NCBI GenBank assembly: GCA_024637315.1
Contig: JAGXFH010000034.1
Coordinates: 62,001-126,000, forward strand
DNA from: Brevirhabdus sp.
Lineage (GTDB): Bacteria > Pseudomonadota > Alphaproteobacteria > Rhodobacterales > Rhodobacteraceae
Direction of reading: 5' to 3'
DNA length: 64,000 bases
Under the pieces are notes generated by a model, which searched no databases, was not told the origin of the DNA, and saw only the letters and a list, made by a program, of their open reading frames with translations. A program made the position numbers and the translations under genes. Shown here in pieces: positions 53,882-63,026 of this stretch. The number at the start of each line of letters is the position of its first letter. Within the stretch, counting starts at the first letter, position 1.

Positions 53882-54751
53882 ATGCACAGCAGGGAGAACT
53901 GGGACGACTTGCGCTACGTGCTGGCTGTGGCCGAGCAGGGATCGGTCTCGGCGGCGTCACGTGTGCTAGGTGTCAACCATGCCACCGTTCTGCGCCGCAT
54001 CGCCGCCTTCGAAGACCGTCACGGGGTCGAGCTTTTCGACAAATCCGCTCGAGGCTACGCGATATCCGAGGATCGCATCCGGGTGATCGACGCCGCCCGC
54101 GAAGTCGAAAACGCGGTGCAGGCGGTCGGCCGAATCATCCAGGGCGCGCAGGCACCGCTGCGCGGGGTCGTGCGGGTCACCTCGACCGATACGTTCTGCT
54201 GCCAGATCCTGCCAGCCATGCTGGCGCGCTGGCAGGGTCAGGAGGGCGAGTTGCGCATCGACATGCTGTCGACCAATGCGCATCTCGATCTGTCGCGGCT
54301 GCATGCCGACATCGCGGTCCGTCCGACCGCGCGGCTTGCGGATGATCTGTCGGGCGAGGTAGCGGCAAGACTGGCCTTCGACGTCTATGCCCTGAAAGGG
54401 TCGGGGTCGGAACGCTGGCTGGGTCTCAGCGGCGCGCTGGCGCGTTCGGTCGTGGCCGGCTGGCTGGCCGACAATGCCGGGGCCGAGGCGATCAGCGGAT
54501 CGGCGGACAGTTTCGTGACGTTGCGGGAACTGGCGGCGGCCGGAATAGGCCAGGCGATACTGCCCTGCATACTCGGCGACGCCGATCCGCGACTGGAGCG
54601 GCGGCCCGGCATACTGCCCGCGACAGAAGTCGACATCTGGGTGGCCAGCCATTTCGACCTGGTCGATGTGCCCCGGATCCGGGCGGTGCGCCGACTGCTT
54701 GTCGAAGGGCTTTCCAGCATCGCGGATCGGCTGGCGGGTCGCGTCAGTTGA
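53882..54751 (+). CDS. LysR-family transcriptional regulator
   Basis: A 289-residue LysR protein with the N-terminal helix-turn-helix (LRYVLAVAEQGSVSAASRVLGVNHATVLRRIAAFEDRHGVELFDKSARGYAIS) and a C-terminal substrate-binding domain. It diverges from the cytochrome c' gene across an AT-rich 100-base gap, as is usual for LysR regulators and their targets. Ligand unknown. Confidence 0.86.
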   Translation: MHSRENWDDLRYVLAVAEQGSVSAASRVLGVNHATVLRRIAAFEDRHGVELFDKSARGYAISEDRIRVIDAAREVENAVQAVGRIIQGAQAPLRGVVRVTSTDTFCCQILPAMLARWQGQEGELRIDMLSTNAHLDLSRLHADIAVRPTARLADDLSGEVAARLAFDVYALKGSGSERWLGLSGALARSVVAGWLADNAGAEAISGSADSFVTLRELAAAGIGQAILPCILGDADPRLERRPGILPATEVDIWVASHFDLVDVPRIRAVRRLLVEGLSSIADRLAGRVS

Positions 54752-54926
54752 TCCGGCCCTTCGGCGTATCGGGCAATTCAAGCCAGCTTGGCCAGCCAAA
54801 GACCCGCTCCAACCCGAAGAGCACCACGCACAGGACCACGATGCCGAGAACCAGTTTGACCCGGCCCTCCGAGGGCGGGGTCTTCGCCCACTTGGCCATC
54901 CGCAGGAAATGGCGCGGATTGAACAT
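54744..54926 (-). CDS. Small membrane protein downstream of hpt
   Basis: A 60-residue protein with one membrane helix (VKLVLGIVVLCVVLFGLERVFG) after a basic N-terminus ([19 protein letters not shown]). Its start overlaps the hpt stop (TGATG), so it is translationally coupled. I recognise the pattern as a conserved Rhodobacteraceae hypothetical; no function is known. Confidence 0.75.
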   Translation of the reverse strand: MFNPRHFLRMAKWAKTPPSEGRVKLVLGIVVLCVVLFGLERVFGWPSWLELPDTPKGRIN

Positions 54927-55477
54927 CACCCCGGCTCGTCGTCGGTGAAGCGTACCTTCCCGATATAGGGCAGGTTTCGGTTGCGTTGGGCAAAGTCGAT
55001 GCCATAGCCGACGACGAATGCGTCCGGGATCTCGAAGCCGGTCCAGCTTGCCTTGATATCCACCTCGCGACGCGACGGCTTGTCGAGCAGCGCGATGGTT
55101 TCCAGCCGCCGTGGATTGCGCGACATCAGCAGCCCGACCACGTGTTTCAGCGTAAAGCCTGTATCGACGATATCTTCGACGACCAGCACATCCTTGCCGC
55201 CGATCTCGCCGCGCAGATCCTTCAGAATACGCACCTCGCGGCTCGATTCCATCGCTTCCCCGTAAGAGGACGCCTCGAGGAAATCCACTTCGACATTCAT
55301 GTCGAGTTCGCGAACCAGATCGGCGATGAACACGAACGAGCCGCGCAAGAGTCCGACGACGATCAGCTTTTCGGTGCCCGTGAACGCGGTCTTGATCTCG
55401 CTGGCCAGCGCCTCGATCCGTGCGGCGATGGACTTGGCCGAGATCATCTCGTCGATCACATACGCTCGGTGTGGCAT
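54926..55477 (-). CDS. hpt: Hypoxanthine phosphoribosyltransferase
   Basis: A 183-residue type I PRTase. The PRPP-binding loop is [14 protein letters not shown], and [30 protein letters not shown] and [12 protein letters not shown] are HPRT-specific. It salvages hypoxanthine or guanine. The ATG at 55477 gives the family start ([13 protein letters not shown]); the upstream frame is a shadow of the RatA-like gene. Confidence 0.94.
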   Translation of the reverse strand: MPHRAYVIDEMISAKSIAARIEALASEIKTAFTGTEKLIVVGLLRGSFVFIADLVRELDMNVEVDFLEASSYGEAMESSREVRILKDLRGEIGGKDVLVVEDIVDTGFTLKHVVGLLMSRNPRRLETIALLDKPSRREVDIKASWTGFEIPDAFVVGYGIDFAQRNRNLPYIGKVRFTDDEPG

Positions 55478-55546
55478 GTCTAACCCTTGCATTCCCCGCC
55501 ACACTCTACGAAATCTGGACCGCCCACCACCAGAACAAAGCGCCCG

Positions 55547-55990
55547 ATGCCGACACATTCCGAAACCCGCAACCTGCCCTACACGGCGGATCAGATGTAC
55601 GCGCTGGTCGCGGATGTGGCGAAATACCCCGAATTCCTGCCCTGGTGCGCCGCCGCGCGGATCAGGTCGCGCAAGGATCATGGCGATCACGAGGTGATGC
55701 AGGCCGATCTGGTGATCTCGTTCAAGGTTTTTCGCGAACGCTTCGGCAGCCGGGTGACGCTGTGGCCCGTGGCGCGCCGGATCGACACCGAATATCTCGA
55801 TGGCCCCTTCAAGTATCTCAAATCATACTGGATCTTCCGAGAGACCGATGCAGGCTGCGCGGTGGATTTCTTCGTCGATTTCGAGTTCCGCAATGCGGTC
55901 CTTCAAAAGATCATCGGAGTGGTGTTCAACGAGGCGATGCGCCGGATCGTGCGCGCCTTCGAAACGCGGGCGGCAGAGCTTCATGGCTGA
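55547..55990 (+). CDS. RatA/COQ10-like SRPBCC-fold protein
   Basis: A 147-residue START-like protein matching the RatA/COQ10 family: [28 protein letters not shown] at the start and [33 protein letters not shown] at the end. Members bind ubiquinone and help respiratory function. It is often called the RatA toxin, though no antitoxin gene is adjacent here, so a housekeeping role is preferred. Confidence 0.88.
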   Translation: MPTHSETRNLPYTADQMYALVADVAKYPEFLPWCAAARIRSRKDHGDHEVMQADLVISFKVFRERFGSRVTLWPVARRIDTEYLDGPFKYLKSYWIFRETDAGCAVDFFVDFEFRNAVLQKIIGVVFNEAMRRIVRAFETRAAELHG

Positions 55991-56051
55991 TGCCGGCATC
56001 CAGCACGAATGCGTTCGGCGAGGATAGGCTTGAAACGATGAGGGTTTGGCG

Positions 56052-57338
56052 ATGACCACTGTGACCGAGACGCTGGCGAAGTTCGCGATCAGCGCCAAGC
56101 CGGCGGCGGCGGCATTTGAAATGATGCGCCTGTCGCTCTTTGACTGGGCTGCCTGCGCGATAGCCGGGGCCGACGAGCCGGTGGCGCGGATCCTGCGTGC
56201 CAGGGCGCTGAATGACGGCGGGGCGGGGCAGGCGGCGCTGGTCGGCGGCGGCCGGGCACCCTGTTCGATCGCGGCACTTGTGAATGGCGCGACCAGCCAT
56301 GCGCTGGATTACGACGACACCCATTTCGGGCATATCGGCCATCCCTCCGTCGCGGTCATACCAGCGGCGCTTGCCCTTGCAGAGCGCGAGGGCGCAGACA
56401 TCCAGGCGCTGCTGCTGGCGGCATTGATCGGTGCCGAGGGGTCGATCCGGTTCGGGCAGTGGCTCGGCCGGGCTCATTACCAGATCGGCTTTCACCAGAC
56501 CGCGACGGCGGGCGCGGTCGGTGCGACCCTGGCCGCCCTTCGGATGCTCGACCTGCCCGAGACCGCCGCGCATCACGCCCTCGGACTTGCGGCGACCCGG
56601 GCCTCGGGCCTCAAGTCGCAATTCGGCACAATGGGCAAGCCCTACAATGCCGGGCTTGCGGCGGAAACCGGGGTCGAGGTGGCGTTGCTGGCCGCGGTCG
56701 GGATGACCTCTGCCCCCGATGGTTTGGATGGCGCGCAGGGCTTCGGCCCCACGCATCACGGCATCGCCGATGCGACGGCGTTCGAGGCGTTGGGAACGAT
56801 ATGGCGGTTCGAGGCGATCAGCCACAAGTTCCACGCCTGCTGCCATGGCCTGCATGCCATGCTCGAGGCGCTGGCCGAGGCCGATATCGACCCCGAGAGC
56901 ATCCGATCCGTCGTTGTTTGCACCCATCCCCGCTGGCTGAGCGTCTGCAACATCGACGCACCCGCCACCGGGCTTGAAGCCAAGTTCAGCTACCGCCTGA
57001 CGGCCGCGATGGCGCTTTCGGGCATCGACACGGGCGCCATTGCCAGCTTCTCGGATGGCGCTGCCGCCGATCCCGCTCTGGTCGCGCTGCGCGACCGGGT
57101 AAGTGTTGTCGGCGATGAGAGCCTGAGTGAGACGCAGTGCCGCGTGACCCTGACGCCGAAGACCGGCGGCACGACCGTGCTGAGCCATGATCTGGATGCG
57201 CCGATCGACCCCGGCCAACGTGCCGCCAAGCTGCGCCACAAGGCCGCCAGCCTGCTGGGCGAAGAGCGGGCGCGGGCTCTTTGGCAGGCCGTCAGCGCGG
57301 ATACCTTGACCCCTCTGTTGCGGGAAATCGCCGCTTAG
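56052..57338 (+). CDS. MmgE/PrpD family protein
   Basis: A 428-residue protein of the 2-methylcitrate dehydratase/aconitate-decarboxylase superfamily: SLFDWAACAIAG, NGATSHALDYDDTHFGHIGHPSVAVIPAALALAE and SGLKSQFGTMGKPYNAGLAAETG are family blocks. Only distantly related members are characterised and no propionate genes are near, so the substrate is unknown. TTG 56046 is an alternative start. It overlaps amtB at the 3' ends by 4 bases. Confidence 0.82.
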   Translation: MTTVTETLAKFAISAKPAAAAFEMMRLSLFDWAACAIAGADEPVARILRARALNDGGAGQAALVGGGRAPCSIAALVNGATSHALDYDDTHFGHIGHPSVAVIPAALALAEREGADIQALLLAALIGAEGSIRFGQWLGRAHYQIGFHQTATAGAVGATLAALRMLDLPETAAHHALGLAATRASGLKSQFGTMGKPYNAGLAAETGVEVALLAAVGMTSAPDGLDGAQGFGPTHHGIADATAFEALGTIWRFEAISHKFHACCHGLHAMLEALAEADIDPESIRSVVVCTHPRWLSVCNIDAPATGLEAKFSYRLTAAMALSGIDTGAIASFSDGAAADPALVALRDRVSVVGDESLSETQCRVTLTPKTGGTTVLSHDLDAPIDPGQRAAKLRHKAASLLGEERARALWQAVSADTLTPLLREIAA

Positions 57339-58513
57339 GACACGTGGTCATAGGCCCGTTCACCGTGCAGCGACAGATCGAGGCCGCTGGTCTCGGTCTC
57401 GGCGTTCACCCGGAACCCGACGATCGCGCCGCAAAGCTTCACCAGCACCGCTGTCACGACCACGGTGAAGATACCAACGATCACCAGTGCGCCAAGCTGC
57501 GCGCCCCAGTCGCCCTGACCGAATACCGCGATCATGATGGTGCCGAAGATACCGCCCACGCCATGCACCGCAAAGACATCCAGCGTGTCGTCGATCTTCA
57601 GCCTTGTGCGTATCAGCCCGACCGCTTCCTGGCAGAGAATGCCGGCGACGCCACCGATGATCAGCGCCGCGACGGGGCCGACAAAACCACTGGCCGGGGT
57701 GATCGAGGCCAGGCCGGCAATCGTTCCGGTCACCAGACCGACGACCGAGGCCTTGCCATATTTGATCCGCTCCCACAGCGCCCAGCTGAGCGAGGCGGCG
57801 GCGGCCGAAATATGGGTGACTGTCAGCGCCATCGCCGCGCCGCCATCGGCGGCAAGCTGCGAACCGCCGTTGAAGCCGAACCAGCCGACCCACAGCATGC
57901 CCGCGCCGATCACCACGTAACCCGGATTGTGCGGCGGCTTGGTGCGGTCGCGGCGCGCGCCCAGCATCACCGCGATCACCAACGCGGCGAGACCCGCCGT
58001 TTCATGCACCACGATGCCGCCGGCGAAGTCGCGCGCCCCGGTCGCGCCGAAGATCCCGCCGTCCGACAGCATCCCGCCGCCCCAGATCCAGTGCACCACC
58101 GGGGCGTAGCAGAGCAGCATCCACAGCGTCGAGAAAAGCAGCACGAACCCGAACGAGACCCGCTCGACATAGGCGCCGACGATCAGCGCCGGGGTGATGA
58201 TGGCAAAGGTCATCTGGAAGGCGAAGAACAGCACCTCGGGCAGGGTGCCGGTCAGGCTGTCGGCGGTAACACCCAGCAGGAACATCTTGCCCAGCCCGCC
58301 CCAGACCGCCCCGCCGTCGCCGAAGGCGATGGAATAGCCCAGTGCCAGCCAGGCGATGCTCATCGCGCAGGCAATGGCATAGCATTGCATGAAAACACTC
58401 AGCACATTACGCGCGCGGACAAGGCCGCCATAAAACAGCGCCAGCCCCGGCAGTGTCATGAACAGCACCAAGGCCGTCGCCACGATGATCCAGGCGGTAT
58501 CCGCAGCAACCAT
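57335..58513 (-). CDS. amtB: Ammonium transporter
   Basis: A 392-residue Amt protein with about 11 helices. MTLPGLALFYGGLVRARNVLSVFMQ, DFAGGIVVHETAGLAALVIAVMLG (first conserved histidine) and DVFAVHGVGGIFGTIM (second histidine) are the conduction-pore motifs. No cleavable signal is evident. No adjacent glnK/glnB gene is seen, unlike the common glnK-amtB pair. Nitrogen control by NtrBC (encoded nearby) is expected from family knowledge. Confidence 0.94.
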   Translation of the reverse strand: MVAADTAWIIVATALVLFMTLPGLALFYGGLVRARNVLSVFMQCYAIACAMSIAWLALGYSIAFGDGGAVWGGLGKMFLLGVTADSLTGTLPEVLFFAFQMTFAIITPALIVGAYVERVSFGFVLLFSTLWMLLCYAPVVHWIWGGGMLSDGGIFGATGARDFAGGIVVHETAGLAALVIAVMLGARRDRTKPPHNPGYVVIGAGMLWVGWFGFNGGSQLAADGGAAMALTVTHISAAAASLSWALWERIKYGKASVVGLVTGTIAGLASITPASGFVGPVAALIIGGVAGILCQEAVGLIRTRLKIDDTLDVFAVHGVGGIFGTIMIAVFGQGDWGAQLGALVIVGIFTVVVTAVLVKLCGAIVGFRVNAETETSGLDLSLHGERAYDHVS

Positions 58514-58675
58514 GTCGAAATCTCCCCTTCGCGTTTTCCTTTCGGGGCTTCAAACCTGCGCCGGATGCAAAGGAAAGCGGCAGAGACCGGTCGGGGTGCT
58601 CAATTCGGCGGCATTGCGGTGAATGGTCCAAAACTGTGCATCATTTGGGGCGCTATGCCTGATAATTGGGCGATC

Positions 58676-59155
58676 TCAGGACAGCGCGGAAATCAGCAGG
58701 TTCAGCGCGTGCCGGACGGCAGCCTGGCGCACCCCGGTTCGACCGATCGCTCCGAAGTCGACGGTTTCGATCGGGGCGGGCTGGCCGTTGACCGCCAACC
58801 CGAAGCAGACACGGCCCTCGGGCTTGTGCTCCGATCCGCCGGGACCGGCGATGCCGGTGACCGACACGGCCAGCGTGGCTTGCGATCTGGCCAGCGCCCC
58901 CATCGCCATTTCGGCGGCGACCTCTTCCGAGACCGCTCCGTAGACGTCCAGCGTTTCGCGGCGGACGCCGAGCATGTCGATCTTGGCCTGGTTGGAATAG
59001 GTGACAAAGCCCCGCTCGAACACGTCCGACGCGCCCGCGACCTCGGTGAGTGCGGCCGCGATCAGGCCGCCGGTACAGCTTTCCGCCGTGGCAAGCCTGA
59101 CGCCCCTGGCCCGTGCCAGATCGAGGAACTGCGCCGACAGCCTCAGGTAATCCAC
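58676..59155 (-). CDS. pncC: CinA C-terminal domain protein (nicotinamide-nucleotide amidase, PncC)
   Basis: A 159-residue stand-alone CinA_C domain: RLATAESCTGGLIAAALTEVAGASDVFERGFVTYSNQAK and SVTGIAGPGG are diagnostic. It deamidates NMN to NaMN. The N-terminal competence-type domain of long CinA proteins is absent. The GTG at 59155 overlaps the pgpA end by 13 bases, indicating coupling. Confidence 0.9.
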   Translation of the reverse strand: MDYLRLSAQFLDLARARGVRLATAESCTGGLIAAALTEVAGASDVFERGFVTYSNQAKIDMLGVRRETLDVYGAVSEEVAAEMAMGALARSQATLAVSVTGIAGPGGSEHKPEGRVCFGLAVNGQPAPIETVDFGAIGRTGVRQAAVRHALNLLISALS

Positions 59156-59661
59156 ATCACATACTCCCAGATCGCCGCCGCCCTGTGGCCAAGCGCCGCG
59201 CCGACCACCACCAGCACCGCCGCCATCGCGCCGGCGATCACGTCGTCCATCATCACCCCGAACGCGTTGGGCTTGCGGTCCGCCCAGCCGACCGGCCCCG
59301 GTTTCCAGATATCGAACAGGCGGAACATCAGAAATCCGACGACCCAGCCCGGCCAGGGAAACACCCATGGATCCGCCGCCATCCACCAGAGTCCCAGTGA
59401 CAGAGGCCAGAGCGCAATCCACTGGCCAACCACCTCGTCGATGACGATTTCGGAAGGATCATGATCCGCCTTGCCGCGCGTCGCCTCGACCGTCGCCCAC
59501 CAGCCAAGCCCGAACATCGCAAGCGTCGCGGCCAGCAGCACCGGGAAACCGCCCAGCCAGTGCAACCCGTAGGCCACCGGGATCGCGGCGGCCGAGCCCC
59601 AGGTGCCAGGGGCAGGGCGCAGCAATCCGACATAGAAGAACGTCGCGAAGAGCCGGCTCAT
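59143..59661 (-). CDS. pgpA: Phosphatidylglycerophosphatase A
   Basis: A 172-residue membrane protein with PgpA signatures: [43 protein letters not shown] and [32 protein letters not shown]. It dephosphorylates phosphatidylglycerophosphate. Its start overlaps the ispDF stop by 4 bases in a compact ispDF-pgpA-pncC unit. Confidence 0.93.
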   Translation of the reverse strand: MSRLFATFFYVGLLRPAPGTWGSAAAIPVAYGLHWLGGFPVLLAATLAMFGLGWWATVEATRGKADHDPSEIVIDEVVGQWIALWPLSLGLWWMAADPWVFPWPGWVVGFLMFRLFDIWKPGPVGWADRKPNAFGVMMDDVIAGAMAAVLVVVGAALGHRAAAIWEYVMWIT

Positions 59662-60797
59662 GACTGGACCAGAGTGACCGTCGCCATCGCCGCGATACCC
59701 TCTTTGCGGCCGGTGAATCCCAGCCGTTCGGACGTGGTTGCCTTGACGCTGACCCGATCCGTGCCGATCCCCATCAAGGCCGCCAGTTCCTCGGCCATGT
59801 CATGGGCGTGCGGCGCGATCTTCGGCGCCTCGCAGATCAGCGTGACATCGGCATTCGATATCCGAAAGCCGCGATCGGCCACGCGCCCGACCGCATGTTC
59901 CAGGAAGATCGAGCTGGCGGCGTCCTTCCATTCGGGATCGCTTGGCGGGAAATGCCGACCGATATCGCCTTCGGCCAGCGCGCCGTAGATCGCATCGGTC
60001 AGCGCATGCATTCCGACATCGGCATCCGAATGCCCCTCCAGCCCGCTGGCATGCGGCAGTTTCAAGCCACACAGGACCACGTGATCGCCGGGACCGAAGC
60101 GATGCACGTCAAAGCCGTTTCCCGTCCGTATATCCATCTCGCCCCTCAGAAACTCTTCCGCGCGGTCGAAATCCGCCGCCGTCGTGATCTTCAGATTGCG
60201 TTCCTCGCCCTCGACGATGGCCACGTCAATCCCTGCCGCGCGCGCGACTTCGACATCATCGGCGGCGCCGCCGGGATGCGCGCGATGCGCCGCCAGTATG
60301 GCCTCCAGCGCGAATCCCTGCGGCGTCTGCGCCCGGTACAGTCCCGCGCGATCCAAGGTGGCACTGACCGAACCGTTCCCGACGCGCCACAGCGCGTCGA
60401 TCACCGGCAGTCCCGGCGCCGCCGCTGATCCGCCCTTCAGCGCCGCCAGAACCCGCCCGATAACCGCTGCACTGACCAGCGGTCGCGCTGCGTCATGGAT
60501 CAGAACGTGGTCCATGCCGCTGCCCTCGAGAGCCTGCAATCCAGCAAGAACCGAGGCATCGCGTGACGCGCCACCGGCCACCACCGCCACATCGCCATGC
60601 GCCTCATAGCCGGGCGCCATCCCCATATCGTCTGCATGCAGCACCAGGATGCAGGTCTCGATCCCCGGATGATCGCGAAACGATTGCAGACACCACGCCA
60701 CAAGCGAACGCCCGTGCAGACTTCGCCATTGCTTGGGCAGAACGCCACCGGCCCGCGTACCGCGACCGGCAGCAACTATGACAGCAGCAGCCTTCAT
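59658..60797 (-). CDS. ispDF: IspDF, bifunctional MEP-pathway enzyme
   Basis: A 379-residue fusion. Residues 1-220 are IspD ([40 protein letters not shown]), the 4-diphosphocytidyl-methylerythritol synthase. The rest is IspF ([54 protein letters not shown]), the cyclodiphosphate synthase. Two consecutive steps of isoprenoid synthesis are joined, as is common in alphaproteobacteria. The start is ATG 60797 or a GTG one codon upstream. Confidence 0.96.
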   Translation of the reverse strand: MKAAAVIVAAGRGTRAGGVLPKQWRSLHGRSLVAWCLQSFRDHPGIETCILVLHADDMGMAPGYEAHGDVAVVAGGASRDASVLAGLQALEGSGMDHVLIHDAARPLVSAAVIGRVLAALKGGSAAAPGLPVIDALWRVGNGSVSATLDRAGLYRAQTPQGFALEAILAAHRAHPGGAADDVEVARAAGIDVAIVEGEERNLKITTAADFDRAEEFLRGEMDIRTGNGFDVHRFGPGDHVVLCGLKLPHASGLEGHSDADVGMHALTDAIYGALAEGDIGRHFPPSDPEWKDAASSIFLEHAVGRVADRGFRISNADVTLICEAPKIAPHAHDMAEELAALMGIGTDRVSVKATTSERLGFTGRKEGIAAMATVTLVQS

Positions 60798-60972
60798 CAC
60801 CCACTCTTCTTCCCTGTCCCTGTCTAGGCCCGAGCGGGATTGCTGACAATGGCCGAGGCTGCCTGCCTAAAAAATACGCAATCTACAATTTATGCCTCTT
60901 TTCTGAACACAAGAAATTGCCTTTCCTTTCCGCAAGGCTTAGCAGGGGCGCAATTGCAAAAGGATTAAGCCT

Positions 60973-61956
60973 GTGCCCTTTGCGGCGGCAAACCTGTCTC
61001 TTTCGCCCCCGGTGTTGCTTGCGCCGATGGCCGGCATAACCGATCTGCCGTTCCGCAACCTAGTCCAGCAGTTCGGCGCAGGACTGGTGATCAGCGAGAT
61101 GGTGGCCAGTCAGGAAATGGTTCAGGCCCGCCCCGGCACCCGGGAAAAGGCCGAACTGGGCTTCGGCATCGAGAACACCGCCGTCCAGCTTGCCGGTCGC
61201 GAACCGCACTGGATGGCCGAGGCCGCGCGTCTGGTCGAAGCCAGCGGCGCCCGGATCATCGACATCAACATGGGTTGCCCCGCCAAGAAGGTGACGAACG
61301 GCTATTCCGGCTCGGCGCTGCTCAAGGATCTTGACCATGCACTGTCGCTGATCGAGGCGGTCGTCGGCGCCGTCGCAATCCCGGTGACGCTGAAGACCCG
61401 GCTTGGCTGGGACGACGCCTTGCTGAACGCACCTCAACTGGCCAGGCGCGCCGAGGCGGCGGGCATCCGGATGATCACAATTCACGGCCGCACCCGCTGC
61501 CAGTTCTACAAGGGCCGCGCCGACTGGTCGGCGATCGCCCGCGTCAAAGAGGCCGTCGCGATCCCCGTGATTGCGAACGGCGACATCACCGATAGCGATA
61601 CCGCCCGCCGGGCGCTGAAAGCCTCGCGGGCAGATGGCGTCATGATCGGGCGCGCCATCCAGGGGCGTCCGTGGCTTCTGGCCGAGATCGCGGCCAACCT
61701 GCACGGCGCGCCGCCCCCGCGCATACCAGCCGGCGCAGCACTGGCCGACATGGCCGCGGCCCATTACGCGGACATGCTCTCGTTCTATGGGGCCAGGCTT
61801 GGACCCCGCGTGGCGCGCAAGCATCTTGGCTGGTACATGGACACTGCGGGCACGCCGGGGCCATTGCGCCGGGCGATCCTGACCGAACCCGATCCCGGCC
61901 GGGTCACGCGGCTGGTCCACGAAGCGCTCGGGACGGATTGGAGCCTTGCCGCATGA
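60973..61956 (+). CDS. dusB: tRNA-dihydrouridine synthase (NifR3/DusB)
   Basis: A 327-residue FMN enzyme: LAPMAGITDLPFRNLVQQFGAGLVISEMVAS, DINMGCPAKKVTNGYSGSALLKD (catalytic cysteine) and ITIHGRTRCQFYKGRADW are DusB signatures. The GTG start is the first codon of the family. It overlaps ntrB by 4 bases, reproducing the nifR3-ntrB-ntrC operon of Rhodobacter. The 172-base upstream gap is AT-rich and probably holds the promoter. Confidence 0.95.
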   Translation: MPFAAANLSLSPPVLLAPMAGITDLPFRNLVQQFGAGLVISEMVASQEMVQARPGTREKAELGFGIENTAVQLAGREPHWMAEAARLVEASGARIIDINMGCPAKKVTNGYSGSALLKDLDHALSLIEAVVGAVAIPVTLKTRLGWDDALLNAPQLARRAEAAGIRMITIHGRTRCQFYKGRADWSAIARVKEAVAIPVIANGDITDSDTARRALKASRADGVMIGRAIQGRPWLLAEIAANLHGAPPPRIPAGAALADMAAAHYADMLSFYGARLGPRVARKHLGWYMDTAGTPGPLRRAILTEPDPGRVTRLVHEALGTDWSLAA

Positions 61957-63026
61957 TCCAGCCCGAGCTGATCTGGGCCTCGCTGCCGGTTCCGGCCTTT
62001 CTTCTGGCCGAAGATGACGGCATCGCCGAAATCAATCCCGCCGCCGAACAGTTCCTCAACACCTCCGCCAAGCACCTGATCGGCGCGCCGATCTTCGACA
62101 AGCTGGCCATCGACGCGCCGCTCGAAGGCGCGTTTCAGCGCGTCCGCTCCGACAATTCGGTGCTGTTCATCAACAATGTCGATGTTTCCGGCGGCAACAA
62201 GGCGCCGATCCAGTGCAACATCCAGATCGCCCCGCTGATGGGCGTTCCCGGCCATGTCCTGTTGTTGATGGAGCCCCGGCAACTCGCCGACCGCCTCGGG
62301 CGATCGCATTCGGTCAAGTCGTCGGCCCGCTCTGCCATCGGCATGGCCGAGATGCTGGCGCATGAGATCAAGAACCCGCTGGCCGGCATCACCGGCGCGG
62401 CCCAGCTTCTGTCGATGAATCTCAGCGCCGAGGATCAGGAGCTGACCGACCTGATCGTCGCCGAATCCCGCCGCATCGTGGCACTGCTGGAGCAGGTCGA
62501 GCAGTTCGGCAATGTTCGCCTGCCGGTCAGACGCTCGATCAACATTCACGACCTGCTCGACCGGGCGACGAAGTCCGCCCGCGTCGGCTTTGCCGCCAAC
62601 ATGACCTTCACCGAGGATTATGACCCGTCGCTTCCGCCGACCTGGGTCGATGGTGACCAGATGCTGCAGGTGCTGCTGAACCTTCTGAAGAACGCCGCCG
62701 AAGCGGCGGCGCTCGGTGGCGGCACGATCCGCCTGCGCACATTCTACGATCTCTCGCTGCGCCTGCGCCGCAAGGACGGGTCGGGCAACCCGCTGCCCTT
62801 GCAGGTCGAGATCATCGATGACGGCCCGGGCCTGCCGCCGGAGATTTCCGCCGATATCTTCGAGCCCTTCGTCTCGGGTCGCGAAAACGGCACCGGGCTG
62901 GGCCTTTCGCTGGTCAGCAAGATCATCTCGGACCATGACGGCTGGATCACGGTCGATTCGATTCCCGGCCGCACCACGTTCCGCATTTCCCTGCCAGTTG
63001 CCCCGAAATCCACGGAGGAAACCTGA
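61953..63026 (+). CDS. ntrB: NtrB, nitrogen-regulation sensor histidine kinase
   Basis: A 357-residue soluble kinase. The N-terminal PAS domain (about 1-120) is followed by the H-box [22 protein letters not shown], an N-box [12 protein letters not shown], and G-boxes IIDDGPGLP and [13 protein letters not shown]. It phosphorylates NtrC under nitrogen limitation, controlled by PII. Its stop overlaps the ntrC start (TGATG). Confidence 0.95.
   Translation: MIQPELIWASLPVPAFLLAEDDGIAEINPAAEQFLNTSAKHLIGAPIFDKLAIDAPLEGAFQRVRSDNSVLFINNVDVSGGNKAPIQCNIQIAPLMGVPGHVLLLMEPRQLADRLGRSHSVKSSARSAIGMAEMLAHEIKNPLAGITGAAQLLSMNLSAEDQELTDLIVAESRRIVALLEQVEQFGNVRLPVRRSINIHDLLDRATKSARVGFAANMTFTEDYDPSLPPTWVDGDQMLQVLLNLLKNAAEAAALGGGTIRLRTFYDLSLRLRRKDGSGNPLPLQVEIIDDGPGLPPEISADIFEPFVSGRENGTGLGLSLVSKIISDHDGWITVDSIPGRTTFRISLPVAPKSTEET

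Noticed and set aside
55547-55990. RatA toxin of a toxin-antitoxin system
   Set aside because: No small partner gene is adjacent; the family is better explained as a COQ10-like ubiquinone-binding protein.
58637-58653. Possible NtrC-type site upstream of amtB (on the minus strand GCCCC-AAAT-GATGC resembles GCACC-N5-GGTGC)
   Set aside because: Spacer is one base short and only 8 of 10 arm positions match; too weak to call without a genome-wide motif.
57281-59464. A 727-codon plus-strand open frame opposite amtB, pncC and pgpA
   Set aside because: It crosses three well-supported minus-strand genes, has low-complexity charged composition and no family motif.
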